The notes beneath the pieces are model-generated. The model ran no database searches, had not been told where the DNA came from, and saw nothing but the letters and a program-made list of their open reading frames with translations. The position numbers and the translations under genes were made by a program. This document shows, piece after piece, positions 14,702 to 24,086 of a stretch of 41,205 bases of DNA; within the stretch, counting starts at the first letter, position 1, and the number at the start of each line of letters is the position of its first letter. Origin of the DNA: Spirochaetales bacterium (GTDB taxonomy: Bacteria; Spirochaetota; Spirochaetia; DSM-27196; Alkalispirochaetaceae); contig JANQHT010000067.1 in the NCBI GenBank assembly GCA_028282545.1, forward strand, positions 1 through 41,205. Reading direction: 5' to 3'.

Positions 14702-17700
14702 ATGGCATCGCCCACCCTCCGCCGCGTCTTCCTGGTTTTGGCGACTTGTGTTTTGTGCGTTGCGGCCGGGGGGCAGGAGCCGCTGCCGCGCCAGGTTCGA
14801 TTCGACAGTATCTCGGTCGACGAGGGTCTCTCCAATACGTCGGTATCCGCCATCGTCCAGGACCGGGAAGGCTACGTATGGTTCGCCACGCAGGGAGGTC
14901 TGAACCGGTACAACGGCTACTCGATCGATGTCTTTGAACACGATCCCTTCGACGAGAACTCATTGCTCCACAACCAGCTGCAAACGATGATCCTCGACGA
15001 CGACGGCACGCTCTGGATCGGTACGTACGGCGGCCTCAACCACCTGGATCCGCACACGAAGGTCTTTTCCGGTTACTCCCACGATCCGGACGACGCTTCC
15101 TCGCTGAGCAACAACGTGGTGGTGGCGATCGAACGGGACGCTTCAGGGTCGCTCTGGGTGGGCACGCTGGACGGACTCAACCGCCTGGACGACGAGACGG
15201 GATCCTTCGTTCGATACGGCGTCGACCCGAACGCCCCGGGATCACTTCCGAACAAGGTGGTTCGTGCGCTCTATTGCGACCAATCGGGAACGCTCTGGGT
15301 CGGCACCTACGGCGGTCTCAGCCGCTACGACGCCGCCGAGGACCGATTCGAGACGTTTGCTCCGATCGAAGGCGATCCCTCCTCGCTCCCGACACGGTAC
15401 GTGATGGCGATTGCCGGCGACGAAGACGCCTCCCACACGCTTTGGCTGGGTTGCTGGGAAGGAGGCGTCGCCCGTTTCGATACCCGTACCGGACGGGCGC
15501 GGACCTACCCCCTGGCGGCGGACAACGTGTACACGATCCTCCGCGATTCGAAGTGTCGTGTATGGGCAGGCACCTGGGGCGGAGGCCTCTTCATCCTGGA
15601 CCCGGAGCGTGGAGAGACGGTGCGTTACCGTCGCCATGATTCGGCATTCGGGACCACCCTCTCCCACGATGTCGTGTACTCGTTGCTCGAGGACGAGGCG
15701 GGCATTGTGTGGATCGGCACCAACGGCGGTGGTATCAATACGTACGTGGACTGGGAAAACCGGGCCAGATTCCTTGTCCACCACGCCGACGACGAAACGA
15801 GCCTCGCCGCGGGGAAGGTGAACACGTTATTGCCGGAAGGTAACGACGCCGTATGGATTGGGATCTACAACGGCGGCCTCAACCGCTACGATCGAAGATC
15901 GGGGCAGGTCAGCCATTATCGTCACGATCCCGACGACCCGACCTCGCTGAGCAACGATATCGTCAACTCCATATTCAGGGACGCCACCGGTGCGCTCTGG
16001 GTCGGCACGAATGACGGATTGAACGTTTTTGTCCCCGCCGACGGCACCTTCCAACGGATCTACAACGACGGAACCAACGCCACGCCTCCGGAAGACATCA
16101 TAAACGAGATCTTCGAGGACTCCCGGGGCAACTTCTGGATCGGAACATTCACCGCGGGCGTGGCGGTTCGGTTCAACGGTGACGATGAGTTCACCTTCTT
16201 CCCGCCCAAACCAGACGATTCCGAGGCGCTGAGCGACGGCCTCGTCCGGGATATCTTCGAATCCGTGGACGGCACGGTATGGATCGGCACAAACGACGGA
16301 TTGAACCGGTTCCTGCCGGGAACGCAGACCTTTCGCCGCTACAAGCACAACCGCGGCGACGCCACGACGATTGCCAGTGACGATATCCGCGACATCTTCG
16401 AGAGTTCCGACGGCTCCTTGTGGATCGCCACCGGCGGAGGCGGTGTCAACCGGTACGATCCGGAGCGTGACGCCTTCTCTGTTCTCACGCGCCGGGATGG
16501 ACTCGCGAGCAATCAGGTACTCGCCACGGTGGAGGCGCCCGACGGAACGTTATGGTTTTCCACAAATGCGGGAATATCGATCTACGACCGAGGTTCGGAG
16601 TCACTGGTCACGCTGGACCGGTCGAACGGACTGCTCTCGAACGAGATGACCGATCCGTCGATCGTGACCGATGACGGTTCCCTCTTCTTTGGTACGGTTT
16701 CCGGTGTCGCGATCTTTGACCCGGAGGAGGAACTCGTTTCGGACTACATGCCGCCGGTCGTTCTCACTCGCATCCAGGTTCTGGGGCAGGACGTCTCGGT
16801 AGGCGATGAACTCGTCCTGCAGCCGGGAGAGTCGTACTTCTCGTTCGAGTACGCGGCGCTCGATTACGCGTCACCCGAACACAACCAGTACGCCTACATG
16901 CTGGAAGGGTTTGACGCGGACTGGAACGTCGCCGAAACGCGCACCTTCGGCAGCTACACCAACCTCGATCCCGGCTCGTACACGTTGCGTGTTATCGGCT
17001 CCGGAAGCCGGGGCAACTGGAACCGAAACGGTGTGTCCCTCGCCGTGGAGGTACGCAGGCCCTGGTGGCAGTCGCGGGTCGCCACAGTGGCATATGTGGT
17101 TGCCTTGCTAGGTGTTATCGGGGTGGCCCTCGATTTCACCCGCACCCGGCAGCAGAAGATGGTGGCGCAGGTGGCGGAGCTCAACCGCATGGTCAACGAT
17201 CGTACCGCCGAAATCGACCACGCCCGGCGGATCGCGGAGCGGGCAACGCACGCCAAGAGCCTCTTCCTGGCAAACATGAGCCATGAAATTCGTACGCCCC
17301 TCAACGCGATACTGGGTATGCTCTCGCTCCTCGCCGACGAAGGGTTGACCGAGAGGCAGATGGAGTATGTGAAAGCCTCAATCGCATCGGCGGACGCGTT
17401 GAAAACGCTGGTTGGAGACCTCCTCGATTTCGAAAGCATCGAATCGGGACGGATCCGCCTAGCTCCCCGGGAGTTCCGGATCTCCGATCTTGTCTCGTCG
17501 GTGGTACGTACCTTCGAGCCGCAGATACGTCCCAACAACTTGGCGTTTCATGCGGACACACAGGTGGATCCCTGCCCGGACGTAGTGATCGGCGATCCAA
17601 ACCGGTTGGAACAGATCCTGAGCAATCTGGTAGCCAACGCGATCAAGTACACGGAGAAGGGTAGCATCCACCTAACTGCACGAGCCTCAGAGTCGGCGAC

Positions 17701-18403
17701 ACCCGGACGGTGCGTCTACTCATTTTCCGTTCGCGACACCGGAATCGGTATCCCGGAGGAGATGATCGACTCGATCTTTGACAGCTTCACGCAGTTGGAC
17801 ATGGGCTACACAAAGACACGCAAGGGCGTCGGGTTGGGCCTGGCGATCGTCAAGCAACTGACAAGCGTAATGGGCGGAACCGTTTCGGTCACGAGTGAAG
17901 TGGGCAGCGGTTCCACGTTCACCGTGGAGATCGATCTGGAGCGGGGCCAATCCACCCCACGGGCGCGGACCGGCACCCCGGCACGCATCCAGATCGGGGC
18001 GTACCGCGAGGCGCCTCCGGGTACAACGGTTCTCGTCTGCGAAGACGAAGCGATCAACCGCATGTATCTGCAGCAGATCCTCAAACGGCGCGGTTTCATC
18101 GTGCAGTTGGCGGTAGACGGTGTGGAGGCAGTCAAGTGTGTCCGTGAAGGGTCCTTCGACGCGATCCTGATGGACCTGAGAATGCCCAATATGAACGGCC
18201 TGGAGGCGACGCGTGAGATACGGCGAATGACCGACGCCGGCCGGGCTGGAACGGACCGGCTCCCGATTCTGGCATTGACCGCCCACACGCAGAAGGAAGA
18301 CATACAACAGTGCATGGACGCAGGCATGGACGGATATCTGTCGAAACCCGTGAATGAGGCGGAACTGGTCGAAAAGCTGCTGGGCATCCTGGGCGATTCT
18401 TGA
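14702..18403 (+). CDS. Reg_prop hybrid two-component sensor kinase with C-terminal receiver
   Basis: A 1233-residue sensor. A signal/anchor segment (about 7-24) precedes a long periplasmic beta-propeller of about a dozen Reg_prop repeats (GTLWIGTYGGLNHLDP-type units, to about residue 680). A Y_Y_Y domain follows (about 700-785, with YAYMLEGFDADWNVAETR), then a transmembrane helix (about 795-815). The cytoplasmic part has HisKA with H861 (NMSHEIRTPLNAIL), HATPase_c (NLVANAIKYTEKG, DTGIGIPEE, KGVGLGLAIVKQL) and a receiver domain with phospho-acceptor D1158 (LMDLRMPNMNG). Related Bacteroides sensors recognise oligosaccharides and end in an AraC domain. This one ends after the receiver, so phosphotransfer to another protein is likely. 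The ligand is unknown. Confidence 0.92.
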   Translation: MASPTLRRVFLVLATCVLCVAAGGQEPLPRQVRFDSISVDEGLSNTSVSAIVQDREGYVWFATQGGLNRYNGYSIDVFEHDPFDENSLLHNQLQTMILDDDGTLWIGTYGGLNHLDPHTKVFSGYSHDPDDASSLSNNVVVAIERDASGSLWVGTLDGLNRLDDETGSFVRYGVDPNAPGSLPNKVVRALYCDQSGTLWVGTYGGLSRYDAAEDRFETFAPIEGDPSSLPTRYVMAIAGDEDASHTLWLGCWEGGVARFDTRTGRARTYPLAADNVYTILRDSKCRVWAGTWGGGLFILDPERGETVRYRRHDSAFGTTLSHDVVYSLLEDEAGIVWIGTNGGGINTYVDWENRARFLVHHADDETSLAAGKVNTLLPEGNDAVWIGIYNGGLNRYDRRSGQVSHYRHDPDDPTSLSNDIVNSIFRDATGALWVGTNDGLNVFVPADGTFQRIYNDGTNATPPEDIINEIFEDSRGNFWIGTFTAGVAVRFNGDDEFTFFPPKPDDSEALSDGLVRDIFESVDGTVWIGTNDGLNRFLPGTQTFRRYKHNRGDATTIASDDIRDIFESSDGSLWIATGGGGVNRYDPERDAFSVLTRRDGLASNQVLATVEAPDGTLWFSTNAGISIYDRGSESLVTLDRSNGLLSNEMTDPSIVTDDGSLFFGTVSGVAIFDPEEELVSDYMPPVVLTRIQVLGQDVSVGDELVLQPGESYFSFEYAALDYASPEHNQYAYMLEGFDADWNVAETRTFGSYTNLDPGSYTLRVIGSGSRGNWNRNGVSLAVEVRRPWWQSRVATVAYVVALLGVIGVALDFTRTRQQKMVAQVAELNRMVNDRTAEIDHARRIAERATHAKSLFLANMSHEIRTPLNAILGMLSLLADEGLTERQMEYVKASIASADALKTLVGDLLDFESIESGRIRLAPREFRISDLVSSVVRTFEPQIRPNNLAFHADTQVDPCPDVVIGDPNRLEQILSNLVANAIKYTEKGSIHLTARASESATPGRCVYSFSVRDTGIGIPEEMIDSIFDSFTQLDMGYTKTRKGVGLGLAIVKQLTSVMGGTVSVTSEVGSGSTFTVEIDLERGQSTPRARTGTPARIQIGAYREAPPGTTVLVCEDEAINRMYLQQILKRRGFIVQLAVDGVEAVKCVREGSFDAILMDLRMPNMNGLEATREIRRMTDAGRAGTDRLPILALTAHTQKEDIQQCMDAGMDGYLSKPVNEAELVEKLLGILGDS

Positions 18404-18429
18404 TACCGGGCGCGTCCACGAAGTACCCT
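18400..18429 (+). promoter_or_regulatory. Putative leaderless promoter of the dihydroorotate-dehydrogenase-like gene
   Basis: TTGATA (18400-18405) overlaps the upstream stop codon. After 18 nt comes TACCCT (18424-18429), then 6 nt to the ATG at 18436. Confidence 0.4.
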
Positions 18430-18435
18430 AGCGAC

Positions 18436-19431
18436 ATGAACGCTGACACGCAAACCTCCTACATGGACCTGGATCTGCCGTCGCCGATCATTGCATCCAG
18501 TTCGGGCATCACCGAGCAAGGAGAAAACGTGGAACGCCTGGAACGCGCGGGCGCCGGGGCGGTGGTGCTCAAGTCGCTCTTCGAAGAGGAGATCAATGCG
18601 GAAGTGAAACGGGCACGAGCGGAAATGGAGCGACCCGGCCCGGTGTTCCCCGATATGGCCGACATGGAGGACCTTATCGATGTGGAGAACGGAGTCGCCA
18701 ACTACCTGTCATTGATCAAAGAGTGCAAACGCCGTGTGGACATTCCGGTAATCGCGTCGGTCAACTGTCTTTCGGCCCAGAAGTGGACTCACTTTGCCCG
18801 TACGGTTCAGGAGGAGGGCGCGGATGCGCTGGAGTTGAACATCTTCCTCATGCCCTCCGACGTTGACTCCGGCGATTCAAACGCGTTCGAACAACGGTAC
18901 TTCGAGATCATTGCCGCGGTGCTTCAGCAGGTCACGATTCCGGTCGCCGTAAAACTCAGTCCGTACTTTTCGACCGCCGCGCGAACCTTTTGTGCGATCT
19001 CGCAAACCGGTATCAAGGGGCTGGTGCTTTTTAACCGCTTCTTCAGTCCCGACTATGACCTGGAAGAGCTGCGCGTCATCCCGACAAACGTACTCAGTTC
19101 GGATCGCGAGATCACGCTGCCCCTGCGGTGGATCGCGATCCTCTACGGGCGGACCGGTTGTGACCTGGCCGCGTCGACCGGTATCCATGACGGAAACGGG
19201 GTGATCAAGCAGATACTTGCAGGTGCGTCGGCCGTGCAGGTGGCGTCCGCGCTCTACATCGGCGGGATCGAAACGGTGGAGTTTATGAACACGCGCCTGG
19301 TGCAATGGATGACGGAGCACGGCTTTGCGTCTCTTGCCGATTTTCGGGGAACTATGGGTCAGCAGTCTGTGCACAACCCCGCCGCGTACGATCGTGTTCA
19401 GTTCCTTCGCAACTACCGTTCCATGGAGTAG
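18436..19431 (+). CDS. Dihydroorotate dehydrogenase-like flavoprotein
   Basis: A 331-residue TIM-barrel FMN protein of the 'dihydroorotate dehydrogenase-like' family found in anaerobes. FMN-site features include PSPIIASSSGITE, VKLSPYFS, and the phosphate-binding GIHDGNGVIKQILAGASAVQV. The active-site loop, which in true class 1 enzymes reads N-x-S-C-P-N with a catalytic Cys, reads NIFLMPSD here (from N135). No Cys or Ser occupies the base position, so pyrimidine synthesis is doubtful. No pyr gene is adjacent. ATG at 18436 is preferred; an upstream in-frame TTG at 18400 lacks support. The real substrate is unknown. Confidence 0.85.
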   Translation: MNADTQTSYMDLDLPSPIIASSSGITEQGENVERLERAGAGAVVLKSLFEEEINAEVKRARAEMERPGPVFPDMADMEDLIDVENGVANYLSLIKECKRRVDIPVIASVNCLSAQKWTHFARTVQEEGADALELNIFLMPSDVDSGDSNAFEQRYFEIIAAVLQQVTIPVAVKLSPYFSTAARTFCAISQTGIKGLVLFNRFFSPDYDLEELRVIPTNVLSSDREITLPLRWIAILYGRTGCDLAASTGIHDGNGVIKQILAGASAVQVASALYIGGIETVEFMNTRLVQWMTEHGFASLADFRGTMGQQSVHNPAAYDRVQFLRNYRSME

Positions 19432-19437
19432 GTGAGA

Positions 19438-20520
19438 ATGAAAATCGGCATCGTAGGCTTGGCGAAGTCTGGGAAAACGACCATTTTCAACGCCCTGACG
19501 CGGTCGGAGGCGGAAGTTGCCGACTACAGCTCGGGGAAAGTCGAGCCCAACGTTGCCGTTGTTGACGTGGATGATCCCCGGGTTCCCGTTCTCTCCGAGA
19601 TGTACGAGCCGCGTCGAACCATTTGTGCAACCATAGACTTCATCGATTTTGCCGGTGTTACGCGAAGCGACGGGTCCGGCGACCTTTTTTCCGGGCCGGC
19701 AATGAGTCTCGTCAAAACTTCCGACGCATTGGCGGTAGTGGTCCGCAACTTTGCGCACGACACGCTCGATTCGACGTACGGACCGCCGGACCCAGTTCGT
19801 GAGGCGGAGGAGGTCTTCGCGGAACTCCTGCTCTCGGACCTAGTCGTCACGGAGACACGATTGGAACGCATCGCGGCGGATCACAAGAAAGGACGGAAGA
19901 GCGCGGAGTCATCGGCGGAAGAGGCGGTCCTCCTGCGCATCAAATCGGGGTTGGAGGCAGACGCCGCGATCGCCTCCCTGGACCTGACGGCAGACCAGTT
20001 GCGGACTATCGCGGGCTTCCAGTTTCTTACGGCCAAACCGGCGATCGTTATCGTAAACTCCGGTGAGGACAACTTCGGCGCTTCGCCGGAAGTAATCGAA
20101 TCCCTCGGAGCCGCCCATCCGGTAATCGAGTTTGCCGGCGCATTCGAAATGGAACTGTCCCGCCTTGAAGACGAGGAGGAAGCGGTGGCGTTCCTATCAG
20201 ATCTGGGCATCGAGGAATCCGCCCGCGGGCGATTGACACGCCTGGCGTATAAGTCGGTGGGCCTGATCAGTTTCTTTACTGTGGGGAAAGACGAGGTACG
20301 GGCGTGGACACTGCACGACGGGGAAACGGCGGTAGAGGCCGCCGGGACCATCCACAGTGACCTGGCCCGCGGGTTTATCCGCGCGGAGTGCTTCTCCTAC
20401 CAGGACCTTGTCGACGCCGGGAACGAGGCCGGCGTTCGTTCCGCGGGCGCATTCCGACTGGAGGGCAAAGAGTACCGCGTCAAAGACGGGGATATCCTGA
20501 ACATTCGTTTCAGTGTATAA
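19438..20520 (+). CDS. ychF: YchF/OLA1-family ATPase
   Basis: A 360-residue P-loop protein of the Obg-related YchF family, a ribosome-associated ATPase. Walker A is GLAKSGKTT (7-15). In the G4 position YchF proteins have NxxE instead of NKxD, and here N207-SGE is seen, consistent with ATP preference. A helical insertion (about 120-185) and a C-terminal TGS domain (SVGLISFFTVGKDEVRAWTL ... EGKEYRVKDGDILNIRFSV) complete the family architecture. ATG at 19438 is preferred over GTG at 19432; GGAG lies 9 nt upstream. The gene follows the previous stop by 6 nt and is probably co-transcribed with it. Confidence 0.92.
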   Translation: MKIGIVGLAKSGKTTIFNALTRSEAEVADYSSGKVEPNVAVVDVDDPRVPVLSEMYEPRRTICATIDFIDFAGVTRSDGSGDLFSGPAMSLVKTSDALAVVVRNFAHDTLDSTYGPPDPVREAEEVFAELLLSDLVVTETRLERIAADHKKGRKSAESSAEEAVLLRIKSGLEADAAIASLDLTADQLRTIAGFQFLTAKPAIVIVNSGEDNFGASPEVIESLGAAHPVIEFAGAFEMELSRLEDEEEAVAFLSDLGIEESARGRLTRLAYKSVGLISFFTVGKDEVRAWTLHDGETAVEAAGTIHSDLARGFIRAECFSYQDLVDAGNEAGVRSAGAFRLEGKEYRVKDGDILNIRFSV

Positions 20521-20533
20521 TGCCGTACCTCCT

Positions 20534-21979
20534 ATGGCGGTTTCGGACGAATACTCGTGGTTATTCACCGATGACGATCTTCGGCACGCCTTGTCCGACG
20601 TCGGGGTATACGCCACCAACTACGAGACGGGAGAGGCCTTTCCTTCGAGCGTATGGCGTGAACTCGTCGGACAGTTCGGCGTGACGCCGGGTACCGACGA
20701 CTACCTTCGCCTGGTTCATCCGGACGATGAACCGCGTGTGCGGCACAGCCTGGAACGCCTGTTATCCGGTGAGGCTCTGGCGTTCCGCGAGACCTTTCGC
20801 ATATCCAGACCCGGAGGTGGGTTTCGCTGGATTCGATCGCACGGACGAGCGATGACGCTCTCCGAGAACGGAACGCCACGCATCTTCATCGGTGCCGACT
20901 GGGACATCACCGACCTGAAGGACGTCGAATCGCAACTGCTGGATGCGAACCGCAAGGAACGACAACGCGCCGAAGAGGTAGAATCGCTCCGCCAGGTGGC
21001 CGCGGCGATTGGAGCGTCCCTGGATCTGCGTGAAACGGTCCACCGGATCCTGGACGAGACGAGACGGGTGATTCCCTATGACACCGCGACGGTTCAGATC
21101 CTGGACGGGTCGTTCCTGCGGATCATCGGCAGCGCCGGCTTCTCCGACCTGGAGCGGGTGATGAAACTGCGTTTCCCCTATCCGGAAGAGAATAGCATCA
21201 GCACCCGAGCGATCCAGGAACAGCGTCCGTTCCTGACAAACGATGTCCTCAACGAGTTTCCCGCGTTCGTGCAACCGGACCCCCAGACAACGATCCAGTC
21301 GTGGATCGGGATTCCACTCGTGCGGCGTGGGGAGGTCATCGGATTGATGGCGCTGGACAGTCTCGAACTGGGCGCCTACAACGACCGGCACCTGGAACTG
21401 GCGAATCTCGTGGCCGGGCATATCGCGGTCGCCCTGGAAAACGCGCGGCTGCACGAAGAGGCGTATGCCCTGGCTATGACCGACGCGCTCACCGGTGTGG
21501 GGAGCCGTCACCGCTTCCAGGTGGAGGGTCGACTGCTCTTCGAGACGGCAAAACGCGCGCAATCCGCAATCTCCGTGGCAATGATCGATATCGACCATTT
21601 CAAGGTGGTCAACGACACCTTTGGTCATGACGTGGGTGACGTCGTGCTCCAGCGCGTGGCGAAAGCCGCGTATCGCCAGTTGCGAACGACCGATCTGCTC
21701 GCACGCTACGGGGGAGAGGAGTTTATCATCCTCTTCCCACAAACCGGTACGGCCGAGGCATACGCGGCGGTGGAACGCATCCGGGCCGATGTTAAAGCGA
21801 TGGTCCACGAGGAAATGGGGCGCTCCGTCACGGTGAGCGCCGGTGTGTTCGAGGCGGTCCCCACACAGAACGAATCGCTGGCGTTCTTTGTGGGGCGCGC
21901 CGACGAAGCGCTGTACGCGTCCAAGGAATTGGGACGCGACCGGGCAACTACGTGGTCGCCCCCGGTATTGGAAGGGTGA
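20534..21979 (+). CDS. PAS-GAF-GGDEF diguanylate cyclase
   Basis: A 481-residue soluble cyclase that would make c-di-GMP. A PAS domain of the PAS_3 type (about 15-120, FRISRPGGGFRWIRSHGRA) is followed by a GAF domain (about 155-310, WIGIPLVRRGEVIGLMALDS) and a GGDEF domain (about 320-475, DALTGVGSRHRF; active site GGEEF). An allosteric I-site, RTTD, stands exactly five residues before GGEEF, so product inhibition is expected. TATAAT at 20516-20521 overlaps the ychF stop and could be the -10 of its own promoter, though no good -35 is seen. ATG at 20534 is chosen; GTG at 20513 is possible. Confidence 0.92.
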   Translation: MAVSDEYSWLFTDDDLRHALSDVGVYATNYETGEAFPSSVWRELVGQFGVTPGTDDYLRLVHPDDEPRVRHSLERLLSGEALAFRETFRISRPGGGFRWIRSHGRAMTLSENGTPRIFIGADWDITDLKDVESQLLDANRKERQRAEEVESLRQVAAAIGASLDLRETVHRILDETRRVIPYDTATVQILDGSFLRIIGSAGFSDLERVMKLRFPYPEENSISTRAIQEQRPFLTNDVLNEFPAFVQPDPQTTIQSWIGIPLVRRGEVIGLMALDSLELGAYNDRHLELANLVAGHIAVALENARLHEEAYALAMTDALTGVGSRHRFQVEGRLLFETAKRAQSAISVAMIDIDHFKVVNDTFGHDVGDVVLQRVAKAAYRQLRTTDLLARYGGEEFIILFPQTGTAEAYAAVERIRADVKAMVHEEMGRSVTVSAGVFEAVPTQNESLAFFVGRADEALYASKELGRDRATTWSPPVLEG

Positions 21980-21998
21980 GCCCGGAAGCGAACCGTGC

Positions 21999-22052
21999 CA
22001 AGGGGATGCGATCTCCACCATGCGAACTGCCGGCTCGATGACCATCCCCTTG
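21999..22052. repeat. Inverted repeat upstream of surE
   Basis: CAAGGGGATG (21999-22008) and CATCCCCTTG (22043-22052) are perfect 10-bp arms separated by 34 nt. The right arm overlaps the putative -35 of the surE promoter. It may be a regulatory site or a weak terminator for the cyclase gene. Confidence 0.4.
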
Positions 22053-22078
22053 CCGTTCAGGGAATCAGCGCGTAGTGT
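22050..22078 (+). promoter_or_regulatory. Putative leaderless promoter of surE
   Basis: TTGCCG (22050-22055), 17 nt, then TAGTGT (22073-22078). Six nt separate it from the ATG at 22085, which has no Shine-Dalgarno sequence. Confidence 0.5.
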
Positions 22079-22084
22079 GGTGCG

Positions 22085-22894
22085 ATGCACGCACCGTTGA
22101 TTCTCGTAACGAACGATGATGGGATCGAATCGCCCGGGCTGGCCGCGGCCGTGGCGGCCGTATCAGGACTGGGAAAGGTTGTAGTCGCCGCGCCAACGAC
22201 ACAACAGACCGCCCGGGGGCGCAGCATGGTGGGAAACCGCGACGACTGGTTTCACCCCGTATCGGACCCGGACTTTCCTTGTGACTTGGCCTATCACATC
22301 GATGCATCACCCGCTCTGGTCGTTCGCCACGCATTCGCGGTTCTCTTCGGCGGGGTGTTGCCGGACCTGGTGGTATCGGGGATCAACTACGGAGAAAACC
22401 TCGGGAATAACATCATGATCTCCGGAACGCTGGGGGCGGCGTTCCAGGCGGCAGCGGCGGGGATTCCCGCCCTGGCGGTGTCGCTCCAGACGGATGTCGA
22501 GCACCACTACAGCTACCATGACCTTCACTTCGATGATGCGGCGCGGGTAACGCGTACGTACACAAAGAAGATGGTGGGCCTGCGGGGTTCCGCCGGCGGC
22601 AGGGTGCTCCCCTTTGACGTGATCAAGCTCGACGTTCCGCAGGAGTGCCCGCCGGGAACGGAGGAGCGCCTCACGCACCTTTCCCGCCACCACTACTTCA
22701 CGTCGCACTACGAATCGCCGCACCCTGAGACGCGCATTCGTGAGGCGGAAACGCGCATCGATGCGCCACCGGACAGACTGGAACGGGGTGACGATATCCA
22801 CGCGGTGTCCGTGGACGGCGTGGTTTCGGTCACGCCCCTGACGCTCGATTGTACGGCGCCGCTACCGGCGTCGCGCGGAGCGCTGGGTTTGTGA
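22085..22894 (+). CDS. surE: SurE 5'/3'-nucleotidase
   Basis: A 269-residue SurE-family metal-dependent nucleoside monophosphate phosphatase. The N-terminal VTNDDGIESPG supplies the metal-binding Asp pair (D11, D12). SGINYGENLGNNIMISGTLGA (about 98-118) supplies the Asn and Thr/Ser region of the active site, and AAAAGIPALAVSL follows. Compared with E. coli SurE it has a longer middle region (about 140-190) after HHYSYHDLHFDD. It would act in nucleotide salvage or stress repair in the cytosol. It converges with the aquaporin gene, 16 nt away. Confidence 0.92.
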   Translation: MHAPLILVTNDDGIESPGLAAAVAAVSGLGKVVVAAPTTQQTARGRSMVGNRDDWFHPVSDPDFPCDLAYHIDASPALVVRHAFAVLFGGVLPDLVVSGINYGENLGNNIMISGTLGAAFQAAAAGIPALAVSLQTDVEHHYSYHDLHFDDAARVTRTYTKKMVGLRGSAGGRVLPFDVIKLDVPQECPPGTEERLTHLSRHHYFTSHYESPHPETRIREAETRIDAPPDRLERGDDIHAVSVDGVVSVTPLTLDCTAPLPASRGALGL

Positions 22895-22910
22895 TCGTTT
22901 TCGCGTTACC

Positions 22911-23576
22911 TCAGAACCTCCCCATCCGGTCCAGCACCGCGGCAACGACTCCCCCGAGAACCGGTCCTACCACGTAGATCCAGTACACCCCGAGCGCACC
23001 GGGTGATACCACCGCCGGTCCAAAGGAGCGCGCCGGGTTCATTGACGCACCGGTGAGCGGTCCCGCGAAGAGCGCACAGAGTGCAACGGTGCCGCCGATC
23101 GCGATGCCCGCCCAGGGATTGGACCGCTCACCGGCGCGCACCACGCTCAGGATGACCGTCACCAGGAAGAACGTGGCTACGGCTTCTATGGCAATCGAGG
23201 CGCCGGCGGACCAGGTGGGCATCGTTGCCCCCAGGTCGGAAACGCCCGCCGCCGGCGGCACGATCAGCCTGAGGACGCCGCCGGCCGCCACCGCAGCGAC
23301 CAACTGTGTGAAAATATAGGGTGCGACCTCGCGCCCGGGAAATACACCCCGCAGCCACAGCGCGATCGAGACGGCCGGGTTGTACTGAGCCCCCGACACA
23401 TCTTTGTAAGCGTACACCATCACAGCGATCACGAGCCCAAAGGTGAGCGCCACCCCGACGTGACCAACGGCTCCTCCGGATACGCCATTGGAAACGATGG
23501 CGCCGGTACCGGCAAACACCAGGGCGAAGGTACCGACGAACTCTGCGACCAGCCGACGTGAAAGCGGTGCGGTCAC
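22911..23576 (-). CDS. MIP-family aquaporin, probably AqpS-like
   Basis: A 221-residue channel with six helices and both NPA boxes (YNPAVSIALWLRG and MNPARSFGPAVVS). The GTG start (GTGA) overlaps the arsC stop, so the two genes form one transcription unit. In Sinorhizobium meliloti an aquaporin (AqpS) next to arsC exports arsenite produced by ArsC in place of ArsB. The same pairing here suggests arsenite efflux, although the pore residues do not prove it. A general water or glycerol channel remains possible. Confidence 0.9.
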   Translation of the reverse strand: MTAPLSRRLVAEFVGTFALVFAGTGAIVSNGVSGGAVGHVGVALTFGLVIAVMVYAYKDVSGAQYNPAVSIALWLRGVFPGREVAPYIFTQLVAAVAAGGVLRLIVPPAAGVSDLGATMPTWSAGASIAIEAVATFFLVTVILSVVRAGERSNPWAGIAIGGTVALCALFAGPLTGASMNPARSFGPAVVSPGALGVYWIYVVGPVLGGVVAAVLDRMGRF

Positions 23577-24010
23577 AGTTCACCCCGCTCCAACTGCTCG
23601 CAGAACTGGTCAACCTGTTCTTTGATGGTGTCTCGAATCGGCCGAATGTACTGGAACTTCTCCTCCAGGGTACCGGTCGCCTTGGACGGATCGGGAAAGG
23701 GCCAGTGCAGGCGCTTCTTTTCCGCCGGGAAGATCGGGCACCGTTCCGCCGCCTCAGGATCGCATACGGCAATCACGTAGTCAAAACGCTCGCCTGCCCG
23801 GTGCAGATCGAATACGCTCCGCGTTGCCTTGCCCGTGATATCGATTCCGTCTTCCTTGAGGAGATCCGCCACGACGGGGTTGATCGACCCCGGTTCGATG
23901 CCGGCGCTCAGGACGTCGACACGGTGGCCGCACCGTTTCCGGATGAACTCCTCCGTCATCTGGCTGCGCGCACTGTTGTGGATGCAAATCGCAAGTATCC
24001 TTGGTTTCAT
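23573..24010 (-). CDS. arsC: Thioredoxin-type arsenate reductase
   Basis: A 145-residue low-molecular-weight-phosphatase fold ArsC. The CX5R loop is C9-IHNSA-R15-S, followed by the redox cysteines C83 and C91 in AVCDPEAAERCPIFP. This Cys triad is that of thioredoxin-coupled arsenate reductases such as Staphylococcus ArsC. It reduces As(V) to As(III) in the cytosol. GGAGGT 5 nt before the ATG supports the start. It is divergently placed from the GAF membrane protein gene. No arsR gene is visible in the window. Confidence 0.93.
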   Translation of the reverse strand: MKPRILAICIHNSARSQMTEEFIRKRCGHRVDVLSAGIEPGSINPVVADLLKEDGIDITGKATRSVFDLHRAGERFDYVIAVCDPEAAERCPIFPAEKKRLHWPFPDPSKATGTLEEKFQYIRPIRDTIKEQVDQFCEQLERGEL

Positions 24011-24050
24011 CGGGAACCTCCGAGGCGCATCGTACCGGGGATGGGCGCTA

Positions 24051-24079
24051 TTGACAAATGCGTGGGGAGGTCACACGCT
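24051..24079 (+). promoter_or_regulatory. Putative promoter of the membrane GAF gene
   Basis: Perfect TTGACA (24051-24056), 17 nt, then CACGCT (24074-24079), a weak -10, ending 7 nt before the ATG at 24087. Confidence 0.4.
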
Positions 24080-24086
24080 TGAGCGC

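Noticed and set aside
20762..22090. A 442-residue open frame opposite the PAS-GAF-GGDEF gene
   Set aside because: It is a shadow rich in His/Arg/Gln. The plus-strand gene has complete PAS, GAF and GGDEF motifs.
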